This document shows, piece by piece, positions 1 through 7,397 of a DNA stretch of 16,832 nt (its first letter is position 1; each line of letters starts with the position of its first letter). Below the pieces are notes generated by a model that searched no databases, was not told where the DNA came from, and saw only the letters and a program-made list of their open reading frames with translations. This DNA comes from an uncultured Lachnospiraceae bacterium (GTDB lineage: Bacteria > Bacillota > Clostridia > Lachnospirales > Lachnospiraceae), in assembly GCA_948688495.1 (NCBI GenBank), contig CAPQSW010000049.1, positions 1 through 16,832 on the forward strand. Direction: 5' to 3'. Position numbers and translations under genes: made by a program.

Positions 1-343
1 CCACTGGATTACTATAAAATTCGTAAATAGCAAGGCTTATAGAATTTTCGTAATCAATCATTTCTGTTGCATATCTTGAAAGAAGTTCCTGTAATATCGT
101 GGTAGCTGGAACGTGCTGCTCAATTTTAGTAAATACTTCACTTTTTTGCTTATTGGAAAAAGCATTAACTATCTCCAAAAATATCTGCTCGGTGCTTTCA
201 TAATGGCGGTACAGTCCTCCACGACTAAGCCCCGTCAACTCGCAAATATCTTTCATAGTTACATCTTTAAATCCCTTTTCCGCAAACAGTTGATATGCCT
301 TTTCTCGAATGTCCTGTTTTGTCTTTTCTCCTTTCAAGCTCAT
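1..343 (-). CDS. TetR/AcrR-family transcriptional repressor, C-terminus cut by window edge
   Basis: The minus strand reads an open frame from an ATG at 343 to the left edge (114 codons, no stop). The first ~50 residues form a typical TetR DNA-binding domain: a helix containing KAYQLFAEKGFKDVTMKDI, then the recognition helix region LTGLSRGGLYRHYESTEQIF. The rest is the start of the helical ligand-binding domain, which cannot be classed from this fragment. The start is supported by a GAGGTG ribosome site just upstream. Two near-identical palindromes and a strong promoter lie directly upstream, so self-repression is likely. TetR proteins usually act as dimers that release DNA when a small molecule binds; the ligand here is unknown. 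The regulated partner may lie beyond the left edge. Confidence 0.92.
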   Translation of the reverse strand, partial: MSLKGEKTKQDIREKAYQLFAEKGFKDVTMKDICELTGLSRGGLYRHYESTEQIFLEIVNAFSNKQKSEVFTKIEQHVPATTILQELLSRYATEMIDYENSISLAIYEFYSNPV

Positions 344-364
344 ATTATCACCTCTTTTCTTTTT

Positions 365-380
365 GCAACACTCGTGTCGC
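365..380. promoter_or_regulatory. Candidate TetR operator 1 (downstream of the -10)
   Basis: GCAACA-CTCG-TGTCGC is an imperfect palindrome with one arm mismatch. It matches the second site at 391-406 in arm sequence and in the TCG of the centre. It lies where transcription of tetR should begin, so a bound dimer would block initiation. Confidence 0.65.
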
Positions 381-382
381 TT

Positions 383-1285
383 TTAATTATGCGTCATTCG
401 TGTCGCTTTGTCAAGAATAAGTATATAGCCAAGATACAGGAAGATCCCGCCTGCCGCCAGACAGACAGCAATGGCAAAAATCGGGATATGCAGCGGGATA
501 AGATTACCACTGTAATTCAAAAACTCAGGGGCAAAGGTTCCCCAGATATTAAACATCATATGAAACAGGATGGATAGGTAGAGGCTGCCGCCTTTGTGGC
601 ATACATAGCCGCAGAAAAGCCCTACCACAAATGCATAGGTTCCCTGAATGATATTTGCATGGAAAAGCCCGAACAGAAACGCCTGCAGAATATTTGCCGC
701 TACAAATGGCAGTACTTTTTGCGCATATTTCATGGTTACGCCGCGGAAGATCAGTTCTTCACTGATGGGAGCGATGATGACAGAATACATGGCCAGCAGC
801 AGGGTGACATTGCCAAAGCCGACGCTTTTCATAAGCTCCTCATAGGTGTGGTACCAGCCGGGATTGATGGTGGCAAGCAGCATGACCACATAAGTGGATA
901 TGTACTGCATACCGATCATAATCAGAACCAGACCGCCGGCCATCTGAAGGTTAATAATGGAGGATATGCTGCGGCGGGGCTGTTTTTTCGGGCAGAAGCG
1001 TTTCCAATACCAGAATCCCAGGACAAGGGCTGCAATTACAGCATAGAAAGCCGATATTCCGGCAAGAAACTGGCTGTCCATAATGGAACTCATCGCGGGG
1101 GTAAGAATGGATTCGCTCAAAAAATCCGGGTCGGATGATTCGGCAAGAAGCTCCCAGTTAGCAAATACCTGTAAGAAAATTTTCAAAAAAACTGCTGCAA
1201 ATGTCACAATAATCTGAATGCCGAATGCGAGAATGACAGGGAGCAGGCAAAATAAAATGCCTCCGATTCTTTTTGATGTTTTCAT
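383..1285 (-). CDS. CPBP (Abi/CAAX-protease-like) family intramembrane metalloprotease
   Basis: This 300-residue polytopic membrane protein has hydrophobic segments near residues 8-35, 76-96, 112-136, 160-180, 192-230 and 264-290. The three family motifs are complete: EELIFRG with E176, E177 and R181; FGLFH with F205 and H209; and HMMFN with H242 and N246. These residues form the metal-binding glutamate/histidine active site within the membrane, so an active protease is expected. Family members process prenylated or small peptides, confer bacteriocin self-immunity, or act in cell-envelope signalling; nothing nearby identifies the substrate. The ATG at 1285 is preceded by AAAGGAA about nine bases upstream. 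The gene has its own promoter at 1329-1357. Its final codons overlap the tetR promoter, so the two genes are packed head to tail, and read-through from this gene into tetR is possible. Confidence 0.9.
   Translation of the reverse strand: MKTSKRIGGILFCLLPVILAFGIQIIVTFAAVFLKIFLQVFANWELLAESSDPDFLSESILTPAMSSIMDSQFLAGISAFYAVIAALVLGFWYWKRFCPKKQPRRSISSIINLQMAGGLVLIMIGMQYISTYVVMLLATINPGWYHTYEELMKSVGFGNVTLLLAMYSVIIAPISEELIFRGVTMKYAQKVLPFVAANILQAFLFGLFHANIIQGTYAFVVGLFCGYVCHKGGSLYLSILFHMMFNIWGTFAPEFLNYSGNLIPLHIPIFAIAVCLAAGGIFLYLGYILILDKATRMTHN
386..414 (-). promoter_or_regulatory. Promoter of the tetR gene, inside the end of the CPBP gene
   Basis: On the minus strand a perfect -35 TTGACA (409-414) is followed by exactly 17 bases and a -10 CATAAT (386-391). 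It lies 43 bases upstream of the tetR start codon and overlaps the last codons of the upstream protease gene. One operator palindrome fills most of the spacer. Confidence 0.75.
391..406. promoter_or_regulatory. Candidate TetR operator 2 (between -35 and -10)
   Basis: GCGTCA-TTCG-TGTCGC is an imperfect palindrome with one arm mismatch. Its centre is 26 bases from that of the site at 365-380. It occupies most of the spacer of the tetR promoter and touches the -10, the classic place for a TetR operator. Confidence 0.7.
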
Positions 1286-1328
1286 AGTGTAAGATTCCTT
1301 TCTTTCAATATTTTTTTCTTATTGTATT

Positions 1329-1357
1329 ATTGTAACAGTACAAAAGAGATAATTCAA
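1329..1357 (-). promoter_or_regulatory. Promoter of the CPBP protease gene
   Basis: Minus-strand TTGAAT (1352-1357), a 17-base spacer, then TACAAT (1329-1334). The predicted start of transcription is about 35 bases before the ATG at 1285. The surrounding DNA is AT-rich. Confidence 0.6.
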
Positions 1358-1533
1358 CTTCTTTTTAACCTTATGTTTTGATTATCTGCAATCTTGCTAG
1401 TTGGACCTTGCGGGGCATGATTGTTGCATTGCTTGTACTGACGATTTCATCAAACCTGGACAGAGCTGTTTTTGCTGTTGGCTGTCGTTCGCCGCCCTCT
1501 CCATCTGGATTGTTACATTTCAAAAATTTCAGA

Positions 1534-1791
1534 TTGGAGGAAAAAAGAACGGTATACAACAACGGACGTGAGAACAGGAAATGGCTTATCTGGAAAGAAG
1601 CCGGGGAAAAAATATTGCGGGAGCATGGAGTTGATGAAAACACCACCCTGCAAATCCGCACAGACGGCAGGGCAGACTTTAACTCTGACAGGCGGTTTTA
1701 CCATTGGACAAGCGACTTTGGCGAATACCTTGAGGGAATGGCAGACAGGGAGCGGGATACCGAGGGAAAGACCGTTGCCGATATGATTTTA
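1534..1791 (+). pseudogene. Truncated sigma-70-like ORF of integrative/conjugative-element type
   Basis: An open frame reads about 86 residues with the features of the N-terminal part of the small sigma-like regulators carried by Tn916/Tn1549-type elements of Firmicutes: TVYNNGRENRKWLIWKEA, then LREHGVDE, and FNSDRRFYHWTS. The usual proteins run to about 140-190 residues and end in a sigma region-4-like helix-turn-helix. Here that part is missing: after the residues TVADMIL near 1791 the frame loses all similarity, and the opposite strand becomes coding-like. No ATG is found at the expected place; only a TTG at 1534 is in frame. I read it as a remnant left by a mobile element. The family assignment is from memory of such proteins, not from a search. 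Confidence 0.55.
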
Positions 1792-1961
1792 TCAATTACT
1801 TTTTCCTCATGTTCATCTACAGTTTTATTGTTAGCCAATATCCCCTTTTTCCAATTTGCTTTGGGGCAGATTTTTTGTAACGCTTCTTCTGCTTTATCTA
1901 CGCCTGCTTTATGGGAATGAGTGACACAATTTCTGACGCTAATTTTTTGTGCCAGCAGCAA
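1792..1961 (-). pseudogene. Unidentified coding-like fragment on the minus strand in the scar region
   Basis: From 1961 leftward the minus strand reads a protein-like stretch, including HKAGVDKAEEALQKI and ANWKKGILANNKTVDEHEEK, that looks like a real charged, helical protein. The similarity-like character stops around 1792, exactly where the plus-strand sigma-like remnant ends. I do not recognise the family. No convincing ribosome site precedes it, and the frame then runs on into the antisense of the remnant. It is most simply a broken piece of another mobile-element gene joined in inverted orientation. Confidence 0.35.
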
Positions 1962-2032
1962 AGGAGCAAATCGTGGAGGATGAGCTTGATGCAGCTCTCG
2001 GCTATGAGAAAAACCATAAATTGGATGGTTGA
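1949..2032 (+). pseudogene. IS256-type (mutator) transposase N-terminal remnant
   Basis: A 27-codon open stretch ends in TGA at 2030-2032 and reads AAKEQIVEDELDAALGYEKNH. This resembles the conserved N-terminal segment of IS256-family transposases, where an acidic helix leads into a D/E-LGY motif. Nothing downstream continues the protein, and no catalytic domain is present. It is a small fragment, so the assignment is tentative. Together with the two fragments to its left it marks past insertion and decay of mobile DNA. Confidence 0.4.
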
Positions 2033-2091
2033 TTGAAATTTTTTAAATGCTTAAAATCAAAAGAAAATCAGAATATTTTCACCTAAAATCC

Positions 2092-2120
2092 TTGACGAAA
2101 CCGTACGAAGTATATAAAAT
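2092..2120 (+). promoter_or_regulatory. Promoter of the M60 peptidase/cohesin-like operon
   Basis: TTGACG (2092-2097), a 17-base spacer and TAAAAT (2115-2120), with a very AT-rich stretch upstream (2033-2090) that could serve as an UP element. It lies 35 bases before the start codon. A 6-base inverted repeat, GTACGA (2103-2108) and TCGTAC (2148-2153), flanks the -10 and ribosome site; its meaning is unclear. Confidence 0.65.
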
Positions 2121-2155
2121 AATGGTTCGAGGAAATAAAGAAAGGAATCGTACTT

Positions 2156-5100
2156 ATGAAGAAATGGATAGCAGTATTGCTTAGCGGCTGTATCGCTTTT
2201 GGAACATGGGGAGGCGGAATCGTACAGGTTCATGCAGAAAACCTTCCAGAGAAAGCTGCAGTGGAAGTATCAGAGGGGATCGAAGACAACAGCGGTACAG
2301 CGCAGGCAATGGTACAGATGGAAAGCGCTTTGGAGGTGGAGGTTCATTCTTCTCTCCTGTTTCCCTATAATGGGAAGGTGACAGTAAAGATTAGCAACAG
2401 CGACAGGACAGTGGAAGAATCAAAAGAGCTGGATTTTGACAATGCAGACTCAATGACGGCAAGGTTTCCTGTTGCACAGGGGGATTATACCGTATCTATC
2501 CATGCGGATCAGTTTGCAGACTACGTGCAGCAGGTTCATGCGCAAGCAGGATGGATGACGAAAATTATTGTCTGCCCTGACAGGGTCGAGACGGGAAGTG
2601 AGTCGGTGCCTGGCTGGATTTGTCCGGGTGATGTGAATAGGGATGGAAGGATTGACCAGAATGATACGAAGGCCATGCTTTCGGAGATCCGTGAGAATCC
2701 GCAGGGTACGGATATGGACATCAATCATGACGGCAAGACAGATATTGCAGATTTGCAGTGTATCGTGCAGAGCATTGACGAGAGCAGGCAGTCTAAGGTG
2801 CAAAAGCTTGGTTTGCTCCAGGCAGTTCAGGCGGTGGAAGGAACTGCGATAGAGGGAAATGTTGAGGAATTTTTAAATGAGGGCGGCTCCATTCGGCTGA
2901 CGCCGTTAAGCGCCGGGGAGGCAGTTTCCACAGATAATCCTGTGAGCCTGAAATTGACGCTTGCACAGGAGGAAGTGACGGATCCTGCCCTTTTGCCCCA
3001 AATAGAAGGAATGGTCCTCCATGCTCCAGCAGAAATGGACGAAGACGGAGCAGTTTCCAGCAATATTATGGATGGACAGGCCGTTGTTGTTACGGTAGAT
3101 GAGAGCGGAAGGGAACAGGAAATATCTTTTGCCCTTGCAGAACAGGGTGCGCCTCAAATGAAGGCGAAAGAGATGGACAGGATGGCATCCCCAAGAGCAG
3201 CCAGCGTAAGCGTTGAGGCGGACGGTTCCCTGGTGCTGCATTTTGGTGCGCAAATTGCAGTCAAGCGGGTGACGATTAAAATTACCGGGACGAAAAAGAC
3301 AGAACCGCTTGTCGACATTGCAAAAGTAGAGTTTGTAAACAACATGCAGGACAGGATTCCGGCGCCAAAGCTGGATATTCCTACGCTTAACGCGTTGCAG
3401 CCGGAGAACGAAGGGCTGACGGCGTCCTGGAATGCGCAAAGGAATATAACCGGATATGAGGTCTATGTATCTGGTCCGGTAAAGAATCAGGAAGGTGAAA
3501 AGTCGCAGATTGTCCGTGTCTCTGACACACAGCACAGGATTTCTTCCATCAACGGACAGAAGCTGATGAACTTTAAGAAGTATACGGTAAAGGTTCGGTC
3601 CGTCAATGGTGACTGGCATAGTCCCTGGTCGGAGAAACAGATAGGGGAGCCTAAGCCACAGAGCTTACCGGCAGCATCGGATTTTGTATCGGCAACGGGC
3701 GGATACCGTACCGTTACGGTATCCTGGAAAGATATGAGTGATTCAAATGGTTATATGGTATATTATAAGAAATCAAGTGAAGCAGACAGTGCCTACCGTC
3801 CGGTGGTAGATGGGTTTCAGGCGACCCCGTCCGGGGAAGGTAAAATAGACGCTAACCGCTTTGTCATTGGAGGATTGGAGGACAATACGGAATATTCCTT
3901 ATATGTAGTAGGATGGAATGAGCTTGGCTGGGGAAAGGCTTCCTTAGTTTCAGTAGCGGTCACAAACAGTATAACGCCTCCGCAGCTTCCCAAATATAAG
4001 CTGTTGAACACCTCTAATGGAACAGGGGAAGTAAGCGCACATATTGTAAGCGCTTCCTACGGCGGCAGCGGCGGTGCACGGATGGTTGGAAGCAGACTGG
4101 ATACGGCGGCCAACAGTGCATTGGGGCTTGTGGATGACGATTACGGCTCTTACTGGATGAAGGAGGACTGGGATGACGGTGTAGCTTATCCTGCTGATTC
4201 CAAGGGTGTGACGCTTACGCTGGACAATGATTATAAGATGAATTACATTACATTTGCGGCGGCAGATCAACCGGCGGACATCCAGACGGTAAGGCTGCGC
4301 TATTGGAATACACAGAGCGGCTCTGCAGCGACAGTAGCGGGCGTTCGTTTGTTCAAACGGGTGGATGAGAACAATAAACCGTTTTACCTTGTAAAGCTGG
4401 ACCAGACAGTTACAGCGAACAAGATCCATCTCTGCCTTGGCAGAAATGGAAGCGGACATCAGGCAATGATGATAGGAGAAATCCATTTCCATCAGTATGA
4501 TTCTCTGGAAGATGATATTATGAATCTGTACGAGGATGAGATGCATACGACACTAAAGCCTGATGTGACAGAGGCGTCAATTACGGCGCTGGAGGAACGG
4601 TTGGAAACAGTAGATGCGGTAAGCGGTGAAAAACACCCGCTCTATAAGGAATTGACGTTAGAGATTCAGACGGCAAGAGATATCTTAAATGAAAATTTGC
4701 AGCCTTCTTATGTGGTGGACAACCGGATTACCGGACAGAAAGACGGACACTTAGGTTTTAGCGGGCTAAATGCATGGCAGCCCCTTGGCAAAGCTGTATA
4801 TCAGGGAGAAAAACTGCTGGTATTTGTGGGTCATAATACGAAAAGAACCGGGGACTCGACGAATCTGCAGCTTGTGTTTACGCAGCATCATGCAGAGGCA
4901 AGCACTCTGGTCAGGACGGTAAGCCTGAAAGTAGGACGTAATGAGATTACCGTTCCACAGATTACATCTAACAATTTTGAACGGGGCGGACAGCTCTATG
5001 TCGCTTATACCGGAAATAACAGTTTAGACCAATACGCGGTGCGCGTGGGAGGCGGAAGTGATATTCCGGTCTTAAACATTTATGGAAAGACAGATACTGA

Positions 5101-7372
5101 GCGCACGGCGGCAATCAAAGCTTATGTGGAAGAACTGGAGACCTATGTGGCAGCAATTGAGACGAAGCACGCAAGTGTCCACACAGGAAACAAAAATGTT
5201 GATTATGCATACGACCAGCAAAACTGCATCTTAAATGCCACGGACATTATGATGCCGGAGATGATGTATTCTCTGCCCGCTACACAAATCTGGGCAGGAA
5301 TAAAAAATGCCGGCGATAAGGCGGATAAATTGGACAAGGCATTAAAGGCAATGGAACAGACGATGACACTGTTTTATCAGCACAAGGGTCTGAGTCAGGA
5401 AGCCGGGACAATAAGAGGAAATAATGCGATGCCGGCACAGCATTTGAACATCCGTTATATGAGGATGTTTTCCGGTGCGTTTATGTATGCATCCGGGAAC
5501 CATATCGGTATTGAGTGGGGATCTGCAACACTTGCCAGTGCACCGAATGACTGGTCGGGCTTTGGCTGGGGAATTGCCCATGAAATCGGCCACAACATCA
5601 ATCAGGGCAGTTATGCGGTTGCAGAGGTGACCAATAATTATTTTGCCCAGCTTTTGACTGGAAAGACGCGTTACACTTATGACAACGTGTACAAGAAAGT
5701 CACTTCCGGAACCAAGGGGCGTGCCTCGAATGTCTTTACGCAGCTTGCCATGTATTGGCAGCTCCATCTGGCATTTGATGACAATACCAACGATAAGTAT
5801 ATATATGGCAGTTATGAAGAACAGTTTAACAATCTGTTTTTTGCAAGGGTAGATACATATGCCAGAAATCCTGGCAAGGCGCCTAAGTCGGGGTTGAGCT
5901 TGAACGGCGGCACAGACCAGAATTTCATGCGTCTTGCCTGCGCGGCGGCAAACAAGAATATCCTTCCTTTCTTTGAACGCTGGGGCATGGAGCCGGATGA
6001 CACAACAACTGCATATGCGGGTAAATATGGCAATGCGGATGAAAAAGCGTTCTACTATGTAAATGAGGATGCCAGAAGTTATCGTGTGGCGCATCCCGGC
6101 GAGGAAGGAACAATTTTAAACCAGGATGTTGTAAGGGCCAGTGCATCGGCAAAATCCAACCAGGTAGAGATTGCAATTCAGACAGAAGCAGATGCGGATG
6201 TAATTCTGGGATACGAAATCAGCCGCAGCATGATTTCTAATGGTGAGAAAAAAACAGAGGTCATCGGATTCATGCCGATAGACACGGTGGAATCAACGGT
6301 CTATGTGGATACAATTGCCGCTATTGATAACCGTGTTATGGATTACGAGGTGCGGGCAGTGGATAAGTATCTGAATTACTCCAGGAAAGCGCCGGCGGGT
6401 TCAGCGAAGATTCAAACAGACGGCGTATTGGACAAGTCGCTTTGGACGGTAGAAACTTCTATGACGTCAGAGGATGATATTGTGGTTGACGGCGATGAGG
6501 AAGATCCGGACAATGGGTATTACGGGGAAGGCGCCGCCCCTGAGAAACGGATAAACAGCATTGAGCGTATTTTAGATAACAACAGGACAGATGAGGGGAC
6601 ATTCCATGGAAACAGTACGGGTGCATCCACCATTGTTGTCGACACGCACAAGAAGCAGGAGGTGACTTCCCTGAAATATCTGGGAGACGCCATGGAAGAC
6701 GTCACTGTGGAGGTCAGCGCAGACGGCAGAACATGGACGGTGGTGAAGGAGCACTACAGTTTGCCCGGGGATACGGAGACAATGCTCTGGTTTGATTCTG
6801 TCAAAGAAGAAACGAGGGAAGACTGGATTGGAACGTATGACGCCAGATCTATCCGGCTGACACTGAACAAAACAGGAACTATTTCCATCCGGGAAATAGA
6901 AGTGTGCGGTCCCTCGGGAGATAATCTGGAATTTATGGCTGCCGGCGGGACGCAGCCCGCAATCGGAGTTTTGCGTGCGGATTACCAGTATGGCAGCGGG
7001 GATACGGACGTTATACCCAAAGGTTCCCTAATTTTTAGCGGTACCTACAAAGGCAATCCCGCTTACAACGTGGTCGTACTGTATGATGAGAAAGGCAATG
7101 TGGTTGGTGCAAAAGATGGCAGCGTGAAAGCCGGGCAGGTAATTTTTGCTGATGTGCCTAAGGAGGGCAATCTGGGCGAGACATCAGACGGAACCTGGGT
7201 ATATTATGTAGAACCAGGACAGTGGGATATGGAATCACTTTTAGAACTTGGAGGCGTCCGCGGTGAGCTCTACCGTGTAGATGATGCCGAAACCCTGGAA
7301 GGGGAGCGCATTGTCAGCGATACCCAGCTGATTCAGATTCCAAGCAGCCTTCCCGAAATCACTTTAAATTAG
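2156..7372 (+). CDS. Secreted multidomain M60-family (enhancin/mucinase-like) metallopeptidase with dockerin
   Basis: This 1738-residue exported zinc peptidase probably cleaves O-glycosylated proteins such as mucins, the known role of gut M60 enzymes. A signal peptide ends near residue 27 (VHA|EN). An Ig-like stretch (~45-145) is followed by a dockerin at ~158-209, with two calcium loops: D159/N161/D163/D167 and D188/N190/D192/D196. Two fibronectin-III domains (~404-499, ~505-607), a discoidin/CBM-like domain (~613-784) and a helical linker follow. The M60 region (~854-1300) contains H1142-EIG-H1146 and E1157, fitting HEXXH-X(8-28)-E. After it come a fibronectin-like segment (~1320-1425), a second discoidin-like domain (~1464-1597) and an unassigned C-terminal domain. 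No LPXTG anchor or C-terminal membrane helix is present, so attachment may be through the dockerin. The ATG at 2156 has AAAGGAA upstream. The next gene starts 25 bases downstream and encodes a cohesin-like protein. Substrate is inferred. Confidence 0.92.
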   Translation: MKKWIAVLLSGCIAFGTWGGGIVQVHAENLPEKAAVEVSEGIEDNSGTAQAMVQMESALEVEVHSSLLFPYNGKVTVKISNSDRTVEESKELDFDNADSMTARFPVAQGDYTVSIHADQFADYVQQVHAQAGWMTKIIVCPDRVETGSESVPGWICPGDVNRDGRIDQNDTKAMLSEIRENPQGTDMDINHDGKTDIADLQCIVQSIDESRQSKVQKLGLLQAVQAVEGTAIEGNVEEFLNEGGSIRLTPLSAGEAVSTDNPVSLKLTLAQEEVTDPALLPQIEGMVLHAPAEMDEDGAVSSNIMDGQAVVVTVDESGREQEISFALAEQGAPQMKAKEMDRMASPRAASVSVEADGSLVLHFGAQIAVKRVTIKITGTKKTEPLVDIAKVEFVNNMQDRIPAPKLDIPTLNALQPENEGLTASWNAQRNITGYEVYVSGPVKNQEGEKSQIVRVSDTQHRISSINGQKLMNFKKYTVKVRSVNGDWHSPWSEKQIGEPKPQSLPAASDFVSATGGYRTVTVSWKDMSDSNGYMVYYKKSSEADSAYRPVVDGFQATPSGEGKIDANRFVIGGLEDNTEYSLYVVGWNELGWGKASLVSVAVTNSITPPQLPKYKLLNTSNGTGEVSAHIVSASYGGSGGARMVGSRLDTAANSALGLVDDDYGSYWMKEDWDDGVAYPADSKGVTLTLDNDYKMNYITFAAADQPADIQTVRLRYWNTQSGSAATVAGVRLFKRVDENNKPFYLVKLDQTVTANKIHLCLGRNGSGHQAMMIGEIHFHQYDSLEDDIMNLYEDEMHTTLKPDVTEASITALEERLETVDAVSGEKHPLYKELTLEIQTARDILNENLQPSYVVDNRITGQKDGHLGFSGLNAWQPLGKAVYQGEKLLVFVGHNTKRTGDSTNLQLVFTQHHAEASTLVRTVSLKVGRNEITVPQITSNNFERGGQLYVAYTGNNSLDQYAVRVGGGSDIPVLNIYGKTDTERTAAIKAYVEELETYVAAIETKHASVHTGNKNVDYAYDQQNCILNATDIMMPEMMYSLPATQIWAGIKNAGDKADKLDKALKAMEQTMTLFYQHKGLSQEAGTIRGNNAMPAQHLNIRYMRMFSGAFMYASGNHIGIEWGSATLASAPNDWSGFGWGIAHEIGHNINQGSYAVAEVTNNYFAQLLTGKTRYTYDNVYKKVTSGTKGRASNVFTQLAMYWQLHLAFDDNTNDKYIYGSYEEQFNNLFFARVDTYARNPGKAPKSGLSLNGGTDQNFMRLACAAANKNILPFFERWGMEPDDTTTAYAGKYGNADEKAFYYVNEDARSYRVAHPGEEGTILNQDVVRASASAKSNQVEIAIQTEADADVILGYEISRSMISNGEKKTEVIGFMPIDTVESTVYVDTIAAIDNRVMDYEVRAVDKYLNYSRKAPAGSAKIQTDGVLDKSLWTVETSMTSEDDIVVDGDEEDPDNGYYGEGAAPEKRINSIERILDNNRTDEGTFHGNSTGASTIVVDTHKKQEVTSLKYLGDAMEDVTVEVSADGRTWTVVKEHYSLPGDTETMLWFDSVKEETREDWIGTYDARSIRLTLNKTGTISIREIEVCGPSGDNLEFMAAGGTQPAIGVLRADYQYGSGDTDVIPKGSLIFSGTYKGNPAYNVVVLYDEKGNVVGAKDGSVKAGQVIFADVPKEGNLGETSDGTWVYYVEPGQWDMESLLELGGVRGELYRVDDAETLEGERIVSDTQLIQIPSSLPEITLN

Positions 7373-7387
7373 AATGCGTATTTTTAT

Positions 7388-7392
7388 GGAGG
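7388..7392 (+). promoter_or_regulatory. Ribosome binding site that fixes the start of the cohesin-like gene
   Basis: GGAGG is five bases before ATG 7398. An in-frame ATG at 7374 exists, but it lies two bases after the previous stop and before this site. Starting at 7398 also gives a clean signal peptide. Confidence 0.7.
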
Positions 7393-7397
7393 TAGAA

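Noticed and set aside
113..577. 154-codon plus-strand open frame crossing tetR and the protease end
   Set aside because: It runs antisense through the clear TetR helix-turn-helix and the mapped operator region; composition is not protein-like.
596..1138. 180-codon open frame on the plus strand opposite the CPBP protease
   Set aside because: It is antisense to a protein with all three CPBP motifs and has no ribosome site or recognisable domain.
2103..2153. GTACGA/TCGTAC inverted repeat around the M60 operon promoter
   Set aside because: Six bases at 39 bases spacing is too short to claim as an operator or structure; noted only in the promoter entry.
2906..3619. 237-codon minus-strand open frame within the M60 gene, and a similar one at 5342-6094
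   Set aside because: Both are antisense to confident domains (fibronectin-III and the HEIGH catalytic region) and are cysteine/histidine/arginine-rich in the way shadow frames are.
7352..7372. LPEIT near the C-terminus of the M60 protein as a sortase motif
   Set aside because: It lacks the final glycine and is followed by only two residues, with no hydrophobic segment or charged tail.
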